From Piromyces finnis (Eukaryota > Neocallimastigomycota > Neocallimastigomycetes > Neocallimastigales > Neocallimastigaceae), in NCBI GenBank assembly GCA_002104945.1, contig MCFH01000064.1, positions 62,001 through 126,000 on the forward strand: 64,000 bases of DNA, read 5' to 3'. The notes beneath the pieces were generated by a model. That model searched no databases, was not told the origin of the DNA, and saw nothing but the letters and a program-made list of their open reading frames with translations. Shown here one piece after another: positions 15,428 through 27,226 of this stretch; the first letter of the stretch is position 1; each line of letters begins with the position of its first letter. The translations under genes were made by a program, and so were the position numbers.

Positions 15428-16545
15428 TTTTGTATTATTTTCTATGTTTTTTATTACATTTTTTTATTTATTTATTTATTTTATTATAAAGTAATATTTT
15501 AAAAGTTAAAAAAAAAAAAGGATATTATTATTAAATTCCATCTCATTTTAATTTTTTAATATATAAACAATAAATGTCTTTATTTATAATCATTAAATGA
15601 ATCATATATATAATATTAAATAATGTTATTTTTATATTATACCTTTTTTTTATTTTTATTTATTATTTATTTTAATTCTATTTTTTTTTTCTAAAAAAAA
15701 TATTGATTTTATTATTATTATTTTTCTCAAAAAAATAATAAAGATTAAACAAAACTTTTATTTTTTTATTTTTTATTTTTTTACCTTTAAAAAAAAAAAA
15801 TAAATAAATCTTTACTTTTATATATAAACTATTTATTTTTATTAATAATAAATAACCTTGAAAATTTTTAAGATTTAAAACAAATTTAATTTATTTTTAA
15901 AAATAAAATCATGTATAAATAATAATAAATGATTACATTTTTAATATATGATATAATATATTATGTAATATGTAGATCAATTGAAAATAGGTTCAATTAC
16001 ATTCATCAAGCCAAATTAATGTATATGTCACAACATAATATTAAAACTCATAATATTATAAAAAAGAAAAAGATTTGCCTAAGAAAATAAAACAAAACAA
16101 AAAACTAAATCAAAATGGTTATGAAAAATATAAAGGTATTTAATACTATTAATATTTCAAATATTAAAAAGAATAATAATAAAATTGATTTATAATAATA
16201 TATTATAATAGAATATATTATATTTCTGAAAATTAAAAGTTTTTGATATTGGTACATATTCTATAATCTATATTTGTATTAAAATAATTTTTTATATGTA
16301 CTTTATATTTAGGTATCATGTTTTCAATCCATTATAATATCATTTTTTTTATATTAATATCATAACGATCAACCATTTATCATTTACTATTTGTATTACA
16401 TTAATGTCATGTACACATTTTGTATTACATTAATTTATTTAAAAAGGAAAAAAAATATATTAAAATTAGTATTTTTTTTCGATGTGAAATAATATGAATG
16501 GATGAAATAAACAATAATTCATCCATCTAATTTTATATTAAATAT

Positions 16546-16580
<35 letters not shown>

Positions 16581-18848
16581 TTAAAACATTTATTTACAAA
16601 TTAATAGCATATTATATATATTTATATAAAGTATAATTGTGAAGAATAGTATAGTAAAAGAAATAATTAATTTAAGCATTATTATTTCGGTTTAAATATA
16701 TAAATCATTTTGGGTTAGATTAAATTTAAACTATTTTTATTATTTAAATTTTTTATCAATTAAATTTATATATATAAAACATTATAAAATAAAGTTAATC
16801 AAAATTTTTAAATTTTTCTACCTTTTTAAAAATGTATTCTTTTATTAATAGAATTAAATTATATTTAATAATCTTGAATATATGATTAGAATTTATCTAC
16901 TTTAATAATAAAAATATTATACTAAATTATAATTTTCAGGCTTCAAATGTTTTCTATAAAATGACAAGCCATTTTACTTATTTTGATATTATTTAATTCT
17001 AAATTTTAATAAGACTCATTATTTGCATATAATAGTTAAATTAATTATACTTCATCTAAAGTTATTGTTAAAATAACGCTTAGAGCAATATTAAAAACCC
17101 TTTTTATATGAATTTAAATTATTTTTCTGTGAAATTGTTATTATATTTATTTCAATTAAAAGTTAATCTTTTTTTTATTTAGTAAAATTTATAATAATTT
17201 TGATTTATAATAATAAATTAAAAGAAAAAAGAAAATTGAGTTTATTGGTGATTATATATTTAAAAGGCTGAATATATATTTTTATTTCAGAGAATTAAGT
17301 ATAGCATTTTATTTTATAAATATATATTAAAGTTTAAATATAATTTACTAAGTTGCTTTGTTTTTTTTTTTTTTTTATATATAATAAATGTATATATATG
17401 TTTATTATTTTGATATAAAATGAAATTTAATAGAAAAAAAAAAAAGTATATTTTATAAACAAACATATACTTATCATTGCAAATTTTAAAATTGATTAAA
17501 ATACTTTATTTATTTTATATTAATTTTTTAGATAATATTTCTTACAATTTTTTATATTATAAAATACTTAATAAAACTATAAAAATATAATAAAGTATAT
17601 TTAAGTATATAAAAGTATTTATTATGGATAAATGGTTTCAAATAAATAGAAAAGATATGATACCTAGATATCTAAATTAATTATAAGAATATATTAATTA
17701 GAAAAAATTAGTTATTAAAAGTAATAATTATATAAAGCATTTTTGAAACTAAACTTTTTTCTTATTTATGTACAATAAAATTACTTTTTAATTATAAAAT
17801 CAATAGAAATTTAATGAAAAATATAATTCTTTTATTCATATAATAAAACTTAGTAAATAAGCAGAAATTCATTACTTAATGATTTATATTTAAAAAATAT
17901 AAATTATTAGGTCTATTAAGTAAAAAATAAAGAAATAATATTTCTGGATTTTAATAATATTTACAATTTCTATACTTTATTTTTCCCCATTATATAAATT
18001 TATTTCTATTTTGTTATATGTGAATTATTGAATTATAGTTAGAGATTTTTTTTTTTTTATAAAGTTATTACATTTAATAATTTTATTTATAACTAAAAAT
18101 AAGTGTAATATAAAAAGCTTATATGTATATTATTTTTGTTTATATTTAAGTATAAAAAAAAAAACGATACCTTAAAATCATACAGTAATTCATTATTGTT
18201 ATTAGTGTTGTAAAAAAGACAAAGAAGGTTTATAAATATATATTTATAAGTGGTATTGAAACATATTTTAATAAAAGATTCGTTTTTTTATAACAAACAT
18301 AATTATGAAATATAATACTTTTAATGTGAGTGACAAAAACTTAATTATTATTTTGTATTACAAATGGAGAAAAAATTAAAAAAAAAAAATAAGTTATAAC
18401 CTAATTATTAATATATTAATATATAATTATTTCTTTTTTAAAAAGTCTTGTATGTAATTATTTTTGTAAAAATTTAATGATTTAAATTATTTTATTAAAT
18501 TCATTTACTATATATATTTTTTTCAAAAATCGATTTTTTGTTACTATTTTAATAATTTTCGATAAATTTCAAATTTTAATATATAAAATAATATACCCTT
18601 CTTTTTTTTTTCTTTTAGTTTTTTTTTATGGTTGTTAAAAAGTGGAAATAATTGATATTTATATATATAAAAATTTATGTTTTATATATATTAATTTTAT
18701 TTATTTAAAACATAAATAAAAAGTAATTAGTTGAATCAAATTAAAAAAATTAGAATAATAAGGAATACATATTGAAAAAGTGTAATAAATTTTTAATAAA
18801 ATTATTATTAGTGTATAGTAAGAAATTTATTACACAATATAATAAAAC
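15428..18848. other. 3.4 kb AT-rich intergenic DNA
   Basis: Divergent spacing between the SET gene (minus) and the Stealth gene (plus). A (TTTA)n microsatellite sits at about 16541-16582. Otherwise only A/T runs; no RNA gene or supported exon was found. Confidence 0.5.
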
Positions 18849-21716
18849 ATGTTATCAAGAAGAAGAGCAACAATATCAATAACTATTGTTATTGTGTTTT
18901 GTTTAGGTCTATTTTTTTATGATGCTAAACAAAAAGCTAATAATTTTGGAAATACTCAAAAAATTAATGTTCTTGAAGTTAGAGATAACAGAAAACAATC
19001 AAATATTATTGAAAATAATGGTAATGATGATGTCCTTAACGACGTCGAAAAGTTAAAAGATATTATTGATGATAATATTGCAAATGAAAATTTAAATTTA
19101 CATAGTAATAAAATCGTTAAAAGAGGTGTTATTAAAAATGAAAATGATGAAAGTATTAATAGCAACGCTCAAGATGCAAATGGCAATAATAATAACAATG
19201 ATAACATCCAGGATACAGATAATGCTAACAATAGTGACAATACACAACAAAATGCTATTAATAATGAAAATAATGCTGTTGATTCTAATCAAGAAATACA
19301 ATTTGTTGCCCCATATATTATACAAGATGATGACGCTGAAATAATTGCTAATTATCGTGGAGAAGAATTGGGTCCTGAATGGGAATGGGTTAAAGATATT
19401 TCTATTGTTTATACATGGGTTGATGGTTCTGATGTCGACTTTTTAGATTTAAAATCAAAGTATAATGGTGGTGTAAGAAAAGCTAACAGTAGAGATAGAT
19501 CTGCTGATGAACTTCGTTATTCATTACGTTCTTTGGAAAAGTATTTACCATGGCATAGAGGTGATATATTTCTTTGTACTAGTCAACAAATACCAAAATG
19601 GATGGATACATCAAACTCAAGAATTAAATTGATTTATCATAAAGATATCTTTCCTGAGCATGTTTATCCTACTTACGATTCCAATACAATTGAATTATTT
19701 TTAGATAAGATCCCAGGTATTACTGAAAGATTTATTTACTTTAATGATGATCTATTTTTAAATAATTATGTTCATCCAAGTTTCTTTTTTACAAGTGACA
19801 ATTTTTACCCTAAAGTATATAGACGTCATATTACAAAGATTTCAAGAGAACAGGTTGATAGAGTTATTAAAGATAATGATTTACATGACATATTCCAGGC
19901 TTCAAAGTACTTTACTCGTAAAATTATAAGAGAATACTTTGATAGAAGATTTAAATTCCGTGATTTATACCATACTGGTCATGTATTCTATCGTGATTTA
20001 TTTGAGCCTTACCGTCAACTTTTTAAAGAAGAATTAAAAAGAGTCTGTTCTGATAGATTAAGAAATCCATATAAATTACAAGTTATTTATCTTTATCAAA
20101 CATTTATGCAATATGCTACATTGCATGATGAATTCCCAAAGAAAATTGGTGGAAATGGAAAGGCAAGATTATTTGAAGGCTATGAATTTCCAACAAATTT
20201 AAATAGAACTATTACAAAATATTCCTGTAAAGTTATTCAAACTACCGCAAACGATAGATTTATGAAATATGGTAGAATTACAGATGATTTCAAAAGAAAT
20301 GAAAGATATTTTAAGTTGTATAAAACTCATCCAAATCTTATCATTTATAATTTTAATGATGCTTATACAAAAAATAAGTCACTTTATCAATTTACTAATT
20401 ATATGATTACAAGATATCCGGTTCCATCTTCTTTTGAAAAAAAGGAATATGTAGATTTAGAAGTTGCATTATATCCAGAATTTAATAAAGTTAATAAGAT
20501 ATCCCATAAAATTACTAGTTCATTACCTGAAGACTACAATAAAGGAAATATAGCAAGATTTAGGGATGTTATTAGACATCATAGATTAAAGGAAATTAGT
20601 CTTTATTTAAGAGATAAATATGCATTAGCTGGTCCACAAAAAGTGATTAGTAAAAGAGAACAAGAAGAAATTGATTTCCTTTTAAAGTATAATGGAGGAG
20701 ATTTAGAAAAGGAATGGACATGGGCAAAAGATATATCATTTGTATATATTTTAGAAAATGATAATGAAAATATAAATATTTCTGAAGAAGTTGAAAAGTT
20801 AAAGTATTCATTACGTTCAATAGAAAAATTTTTACCATGGCATACAGGAAATATTTATATTATAACACAGAAAGAAGCTGAAGATGAACTTTCATGGATA
20901 AATTATAGTAATAAACAACTTAAGGTTATTAATCAAAGTGAAATAATTCCTAATATGATAAGTGGACTTAAAAATAAGCATGTAATTGAAATGTATTTAG
21001 ATTTAATACCAGGAATATCTGAAAGATTTGTTCATCTTACATGTAATCACTTTTTCATTAATTATACTCATCCAAGATTCTTCTTCAGTAAAGAATATTA
21101 TCCAAAATACAATTACAAATACGCATTATCAAGTAATGAATTAGAAATCGCAAGAGTTGAGGATAAATCTTTTGTATATACATACCTTGTTATTACAGAT
21201 TATTTCTCTAAAACATATGTTACATCACATAGATATTATGAAAACGCACCATTCCCTCTTTACCGTGATTTCTTTGAACCAATTCGTTATCTTTATAGAA
21301 AATATGTTAGAAGAACCGTTAAACATATTACTTATGCTGATGATGATCTATTACCATTATATTTAGTTTCAACATATAATATATATGGTACAGATCAGCC
21401 ATATTTCCCAGAATATGTTGCTGGATATGGAAGAATAAGAATATCTGATCCTCCAATTCTTAATGAAAAAAGAACAATTAATTACTATGGTTTTGATATT
21501 ACTTCATCTAATATTTCAAAGAATACAACAGAATATGATATTCCATTAAATAGCTTCACAAAAGGTAATGAAATGCTAATTAAAGAAATCCAAAAATCAA
21601 AAAAATTGTTTTTCAGTCTTGAAGAAAAAAAGAACAAAATAACAATGGAAAATACTTCAGATGTAATAAAAGAATTAAATAATATATATGACAAAAAGTC
21701 ATCATACGAAGTTTAA
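18849..21716 (+). CDS. Tandem Stealth-family sugar-phosphate transferase, second unit degenerate
   Basis: Intronless, 955 residues. The basic start and one hydrophobic helix (about 9-24) predict a type II membrane protein facing the Golgi/ER lumen, followed by an Asn/Asp-rich spacer to about 150. Stealth proteins transfer hexose-1-phosphate or GlcNAc-1-phosphate (human GNPTAB, bacterial capsule enzymes). Unit 1 (about 180-510) has CR1 VYTWVDGSD (187-195), CR2 with RSADELRYSLRSLEKYLPWH and RFIYFNDDLFL (294-304), a CR3-like HTGHVFYRDLFEPY and a CR4-like NFNDAY (501-506). Unit 2 (about 615-880) repeats the layout (LKYSLRSIEKFLPWHTG, IPGISERF, YRDFFEPIRYLY), but CR1 reads VYILENDNE and the FNDD motif reads LTCNHFF, so the acidic active-site residues are gone. 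It is therefore an active plus inactive pair, perhaps regulatory or acceptor-binding. Family is sure; the exact sugar is unknown. Confidence 0.9.
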   Translation: MLSRRRATISITIVIVFCLGLFFYDAKQKANNFGNTQKINVLEVRDNRKQSNIIENNGNDDVLNDVEKLKDIIDDNIANENLNLHSNKIVKRGVIKNENDESINSNAQDANGNNNNNDNIQDTDNANNSDNTQQNAINNENNAVDSNQEIQFVAPYIIQDDDAEIIANYRGEELGPEWEWVKDISIVYTWVDGSDVDFLDLKSKYNGGVRKANSRDRSADELRYSLRSLEKYLPWHRGDIFLCTSQQIPKWMDTSNSRIKLIYHKDIFPEHVYPTYDSNTIELFLDKIPGITERFIYFNDDLFLNNYVHPSFFFTSDNFYPKVYRRHITKISREQVDRVIKDNDLHDIFQASKYFTRKIIREYFDRRFKFRDLYHTGHVFYRDLFEPYRQLFKEELKRVCSDRLRNPYKLQVIYLYQTFMQYATLHDEFPKKIGGNGKARLFEGYEFPTNLNRTITKYSCKVIQTTANDRFMKYGRITDDFKRNERYFKLYKTHPNLIIYNFNDAYTKNKSLYQFTNYMITRYPVPSSFEKKEYVDLEVALYPEFNKVNKISHKITSSLPEDYNKGNIARFRDVIRHHRLKEISLYLRDKYALAGPQKVISKREQEEIDFLLKYNGGDLEKEWTWAKDISFVYILENDNENINISEEVEKLKYSLRSIEKFLPWHTGNIYIITQKEAEDELSWINYSNKQLKVINQSEIIPNMISGLKNKHVIEMYLDLIPGISERFVHLTCNHFFINYTHPRFFFSKEYYPKYNYKYALSSNELEIARVEDKSFVYTYLVITDYFSKTYVTSHRYYENAPFPLYRDFFEPIRYLYRKYVRRTVKHITYADDDLLPLYLVSTYNIYGTDQPYFPEYVAGYGRIRISDPPILNEKRTINYYGFDITSSNISKNTTEYDIPLNSFTKGNEMLIKEIQKSKKLFFSLEEKKNKITMENTSDVIKELNNIYDKKSSYEV

Positions 21717-22440
21717 AAAAAAAAAAGAAAGAAGAAAACTAGAACTAAAAAAAAAAAAAAATAAGAAAGAATCAAATAATTATTTATTTTATATTAACTT
21801 ATTTATACAATATTTTTATTATATTTGAATTAAACATACTATTTAGTTAAAATAAATTATAAAAAGTATATTTCATATATATATATATTATTAAATAATT
21901 AGAAAAACAATTAGGAAATATATAGTTCTAACTATTAGATATATACATATAACATTTAAAATTTTATTTAAAATTCTGTATAAAAACTATTATCTATAAT
22001 TTTGAAGATAATTTAATTTATATCATATACATAAATTAATAAATAAAAAATTAATTTTTTTTAAAAGACATTATATCATAATTATTTCTTATGATATTAT
22101 AAGAATTCATATATAAATTCTATAAAATAGGAAATATTGAAGTATTGAAAAATAAATTTCACCAATTTTGAAATAATATTTATTTTAACAAGTTTTAAAA
22201 TTATATTAATAATATTTAATTTGAATATAATTTATTTAGAATTTAGAGTTAAATAATATTCCACAAAAAAATAATTGGAAAAATTGAAAATCTTAAATTT
22301 TTTAAACCTTAATATAAAATAAATAAAATGGTGATTTATTTAATTTCCCTCTTTAAAATTAAAAAGTAAAATAAAATAATTTTAAAAATATTTTTTTTTG
22401 TTATTTCTATATTGATTATTATTGATATCGTATATTTATA
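21717..22440. other. AT-rich spacer
   Basis: Separates two plus-strand genes, so it holds the Stealth 3' end and the promoter of the solute-binding gene. A-runs directly follow the Stealth stop codon. No element was recognised. Confidence 0.5.
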
Positions 22441-24606
22441 ATGATAAGTAAAAAACAATTCTATTTTGTTATAATTTCTGTTATAGTGGCATCTTTTGCA
22501 ATAATAGGTAATAAATAATATTTTTAGGATTATATATACTAAAATTTAATTAAAATTTTAATATATATATATATATATATATATAATAAAATTAAGATAA
22601 ATTGTGTTTAAGGAAAATATTTATCAACGATAAAGTAAATTTAGCATTAAAAACAAAAAGAAATATTTTTAAAGATATTTTTGTTAAAGATGAATTAGTT
22701 AAAGAGATATCAAAAAAAGATGAAAGCTATGCTGAATATTGTAAAGAAATATTTGGAGAATTTATAGATGAATTAAGAGAAAGAAATAAAGATATTGAAC
22801 CTAAAAATACAGATAAGACAATTACTATAAAAATAGCTCTAACAAACACCATTAGTAATATATCAGGAACAAATTTAGAAGCTGAGTTTATGGCAAATGC
22901 TTTAAATGAATGGGCTAAGGGTGAATTTTTATCTTATGCAGAAAATATAAAGTATGATGTAATTCTTTATAAAAATTCTGATGATCTACATGAAACTATA
23001 TCTTCATATTTATATGTAAAGAGTCCAGAATATGATATAGTAATGCTTGATATTGTTTGGGTTGGCCAATATAAGAATTATTTACTCGATATTACGGACA
23101 TTATTAGTAACCAAACAACAAGTTTGTATAAAGAAGAGAATTTAAATTCATGTAAATCTGGCACAGAATTAGTTGGATTAGTATGTTATATATATATATT
23201 TTAATTTTATGTTGTATATTAAAATTCTATATTAATATAGACTAAATTAATATTAATATTCCTATTAAATATTAGCCATTATATACTGATTATGGAATTA
23301 TGATGTACAGAGAAGATCTTTTGGAAAAGTATAACAGAGAAGTACCAAAAACATGGGATCAACTAGAAGAAACTACATTATATATATTGGAAAAAGAACA
23401 TGAAAATGGAAATAAAAACTTAAAAGGTTATGCAGGTCAATTTTCAGGTAAATTAAGGTGTACTATTACAATTTATATTAACACAATAAACTGCAATAAT
23501 AATAACAACAATATGTAAATTATAATATTAGCATATGAAGGTTTAACTTGTAATATTGTAGAATGGATTTATTCCTATCGTGAAAGTTATGGATCAGAAT
23601 GTAAATACTTTTCTGATGAAGCTGCTTCTAATGCATTAGAAAAAATAAGTAAATTTTTGGATGAAGGAGTTATGCCAGGTAATAATAAAATTCTTTAATT
23701 ACTTATATATCTATATAAAGTATAGTTAATATTAATAAACAATTTCATAATATTAACATAAAAATTATTATTTTATTAATTAGTTGAAAATTTTGAATAC
23801 AAGGAAGATGAATCCTTAAAGGAATGGTTAGATGGTAATCTTATTTTTATTAGAAATTGGCCAGGAAGTATTAAAACATCAAGTGTAAAGTTTGAAGGCT
23901 CATCGATAAAATTTGGTGTAACTCCTCTTCCTGGTCAACAAGAAGGAATTTCTGCTTCAACATTAGGTGGATGGGTAATTGGTGCTTCGAAGTTTACAAA
24001 AAATCAATATATTGCTGCAAAAACTGTTGAATACTTAACAGGTGAAGAATTCCAAAGATTTAAAGCAAAACATTTTAATTTATTACCAACTATGGATCAT
24101 TTATATGCTGGTAAATTTTAAATTACATAACTAATGATACTAATAAATAGCTTTTCACAAATTATTAAATATACGTATATTAAATATATTATATATTATA
24201 TATATATATATATATAAAAGATTCTGAAGTATGTGAAGTAATTCAATGCGATTTATTCAAAAATATGCAAGGTGTATTAAGACCATCTGATGGTAATAGA
24301 TATTCAGAATATACAGCAATTATATATAAAACTGTTAGGAAAGTTTTACTTAAAGAAATGACTATTGAAAATGCTTTTCGTATTATTATTAGTTATACCG
24401 ATAGTATGTATATATAAATATCAAATTTCTAATCTATTTTTCATACTAATCTCAAAATTAATATATTATATATTTAATTAGAATCCATATTATTTATTAC
24501 ACAATTATGTACTAATATAGAAAATCTTATAATAACACTTACAGTCATATTTATATATGCTGGAATTTTTGCATATTATATTTATTTTTCATTTTTCGAA
24601 AAATAA
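22441..24606 (+). CDS. Membrane-anchored extracellular solute-binding protein lacking the seven-helix domain
   Basis: Seven exons: 22441-22507, 22597-23180, 23276-23447, 23532-23678, 23784-24110, 24221-24403 and 24482-24606; 534 residues. A hydrophobic N-terminal helix (signal peptide or anchor) is followed by a Lys/Asp-rich stretch, then a bacterial ABC-type solute-binding fold (SBP_bac type) with the landmarks shared by the three receptors in this window: YDIVMLDIVWVGQY, L-PLYTDYGIMMY, EVPKTWDQLEETT, a GISAS glycine loop, SEVCEVIQC and MQGVLRPSDGN. The receptors then continue into seven helices; this protein instead ends after one C-terminal helix (LIITLTVIFIYAGIFAYYIY) and a short tail. 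Exon 2 was started at 22597 because the nearer AG breaks phase. The ligand is unknown; sugars are plausible. It could act as a decoy, co-receptor or scavenger. Secure as an SBP paralogue; role inferred. Confidence 0.82.
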
Positions 24607-25093
24607 TTTTTTTGTATTATAATAAGTTTTTTAAGGTTTTAATATTAAAATAAATTAATTACAAATTTATGATCATTTCATTTGTAATTATTATCTATTT
24701 AATATTTATTAAAAAGTTGGTAATATCATTAAATTAGTCAATTGTATTATATTTTTTTATTTTAATTATGAACATATATAATACATATTGAATATCATTA
24801 TTTTTATTAATTTGATTTTATTAGAATGTATCATAAATAAAACTATAAATCAAAAATAGTAAATTTAATAATTAGGTTTACCATTAAGCATCAAAAAATT
24901 GTTATTTTTTAAACAAATTAGTAAATGAAATTTTTTTATTTCTTTTAAGGAAAGGTTATATTATTTTTAACTATATTTATAACGCTATATTTTTTATTTT
25001 TATTAATATTCTATTAAAAAATAATTAACTCAAACGTAATATTTAATAGAAAAAAATTAAAAATTAAAATGTGTAATAAAATTAAAGTAATAC

Positions 25094-25162
<69 letters not shown>

Positions 25163-25503
25163 TAAATATAAAAATACTTCTGTGGTTAATTTTTTATAAT
25201 AATTCCTTATAAGTAGAATATATTATTAAACAAAGAATATAATACATAAAATATACTTGAATATAGAAAATAAGAAAATATTTTGAAAGTGAAATAATTA
25301 TTTTTAATTTTTTCTATATTAATGTAAAATATACTTAAAAATAATATATATTTGTTCTTTATTAAATTAAATGAAAATAATTATACATAATATTATATAT
25401 TATATTATTATATATTATATGATATTTTAATCAAATTTAACTAATAATCGTTACAGTAAAATTCAATCTACTATAATTTTTTATTATTATTAGTTTTTAG
25501 TAG
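24607..25503. other. AT-rich region between convergent genes with a long (AAT)n microsatellite
   Basis: Lies between the solute-binding gene (plus) and the HEAT gene (minus). The only notable content is the microsatellite listed separately. Confidence 0.5.
25094..25161. repeat. (AAT)n microsatellite
   Basis: About 22 uninterrupted AAT units. It is probably polymorphic between strains. Confidence 0.9.
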
Positions 25504-27189
25504 TTATTTTTTTTTTCGATTAGTATTATTTACTGAATTCAAAGATGATTTTGTTGAAGTTTTCTTTTTAGATATTGAGTTAGTGCTATTGGTTATTTTT
25601 TTAATTGTAGTTTTAGTTTTACTCGTTGTTGTTTTATTTGGCGAAACTTTAGAAGGCGATAATTTATTAATAGAGGTTTTGTTGAGTGAACTTTTATATG
25701 ATGAAGCTTTAGTAGAAGATGATTTACTAGTTTTACTTGAAATACTATTTAGTGAACTTTTTTGTGAATTTACTGAATCTGAAGTGGAGTTTTGGCTTCT
25801 AGATTCAAAAGTAATTTTTGGTTTTGAAGGATTTATTGGATTAGAACTAATTATTTTTTTCTTTATTATACTATTACCTGAAATCGAAGATACAGTAGAA
25901 GAAGCTGATATACTAGAAGATGCTGACATAATTGATGAAGCAGGTGAACTTGATTTTATTGTAGAACAGGATGACTTTATGGAGTTACTTCGAGTTGATG
26001 ATGATGTAATACTACTTATGATACTATTATTTTTTTCTGGTGTTGAGGATTTGGAATTATTACTAGATTTTACTGAAGAAGAAGATGACCAAATAGAGCT
26101 ACTCTTTGAAGGTGATAAGAAATTACTATCATCACATTTATCGATATGGTCATTTTTTCTTGTTTCACATTTTATATCTGGATTACTTGGTTTTCTTTTA
26201 TTTATTTCTCCGGAAAGTACTGGATGTTCCATATCTAACTCTTTTATTTCACTTAGATCAACTATATCAACAGAAATATCAGTATCACTAGGTTCATTTT
26301 TACTTAGGATAATATTCTTTTTTACATTATTATTTGTTGTTGTTGTTGACTCATTAGTTTTCTTTTTATTTGTATTTTCTATTGTATTTATTTTGTTATT
26401 TATTTTTGAAGTATCAGTTTTAATAATACTTTTTTTAGTATTATCTGTTTTTTTTATAGTGTTATTATTAGTATCATTTTTTGATGTTGTTTTTTTCGTT
26501 AAATTATTAATTTCATTTTTTTCTATCTTTTTTCTCGTTGTTGTTGTTGTTGTTGTTGATGATTGCTTCACTATATATTAAAATTAATGATATATTATTG
26601 AATATATGAATATATAATTATCTAATAATTATTTTATTTATAATTTTAATAGTTTCATTATATAATAGATATTATATAAAATATATATACCACTATCACT
26701 ATTTCCAATCATTTTAGGTTTTAAGGTAGTTTTCTCATCACCAAGTATCTTACTTTTTTGGGATGAATAACTTGTATCTGACTTGATAGATGTATTAGAT
26801 GAATTTTTATTTATTTTTGATTTACTAGCTATACTACTTTGATCACTTTTTACAGATGATGATGTAGCCTTCCCTCCGATAGGTTTAGTACTATTTCCAG
26901 ACATATTTTCAATACTATTTTTAATATAAGGCTTATTATAAACTTGCTTTCCAAATTGATTAATATTATTGTACTTAAAATGATCTAATAAAGAATATTT
27001 ATTTCTTTTAGCTTGGTCTGGTGAAAGATGGAAAATAAGACTTTCTTCTTTTTCTTTTATTTTATCTTCTGATATTAATCTTTCAAAATTTATTTCATCG
27101 ATTTTATTATAAATTTCGTAATAATATATGCTTTTATAACATTCTGTATCATAAACTGGTAAAGTAAATTTTTTCATTTCATTTATAGG

Positions 27190-27226
<37 letters not shown>

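Noticed and set aside
16114-16135. ATG in a good A-rich context followed by GTATTT, like a first coding exon
   Set aside because: No downstream exon with coding character could be found on the plus strand.
22608-22613. Nearest AG as acceptor for exon 2 of the solute-binding gene
   Set aside because: Phase does not match exon 1; the AG at 22595-22596 closes the frame.
25583-26581. Long open frame on the plus strand opposite the last exon of the HEAT gene
   Set aside because: It is a Leu/Val/Glu/Asp low-complexity mirror of Asn/Ser/Lys/Thr codons; the minus-strand exon has splice signals and correct phase.
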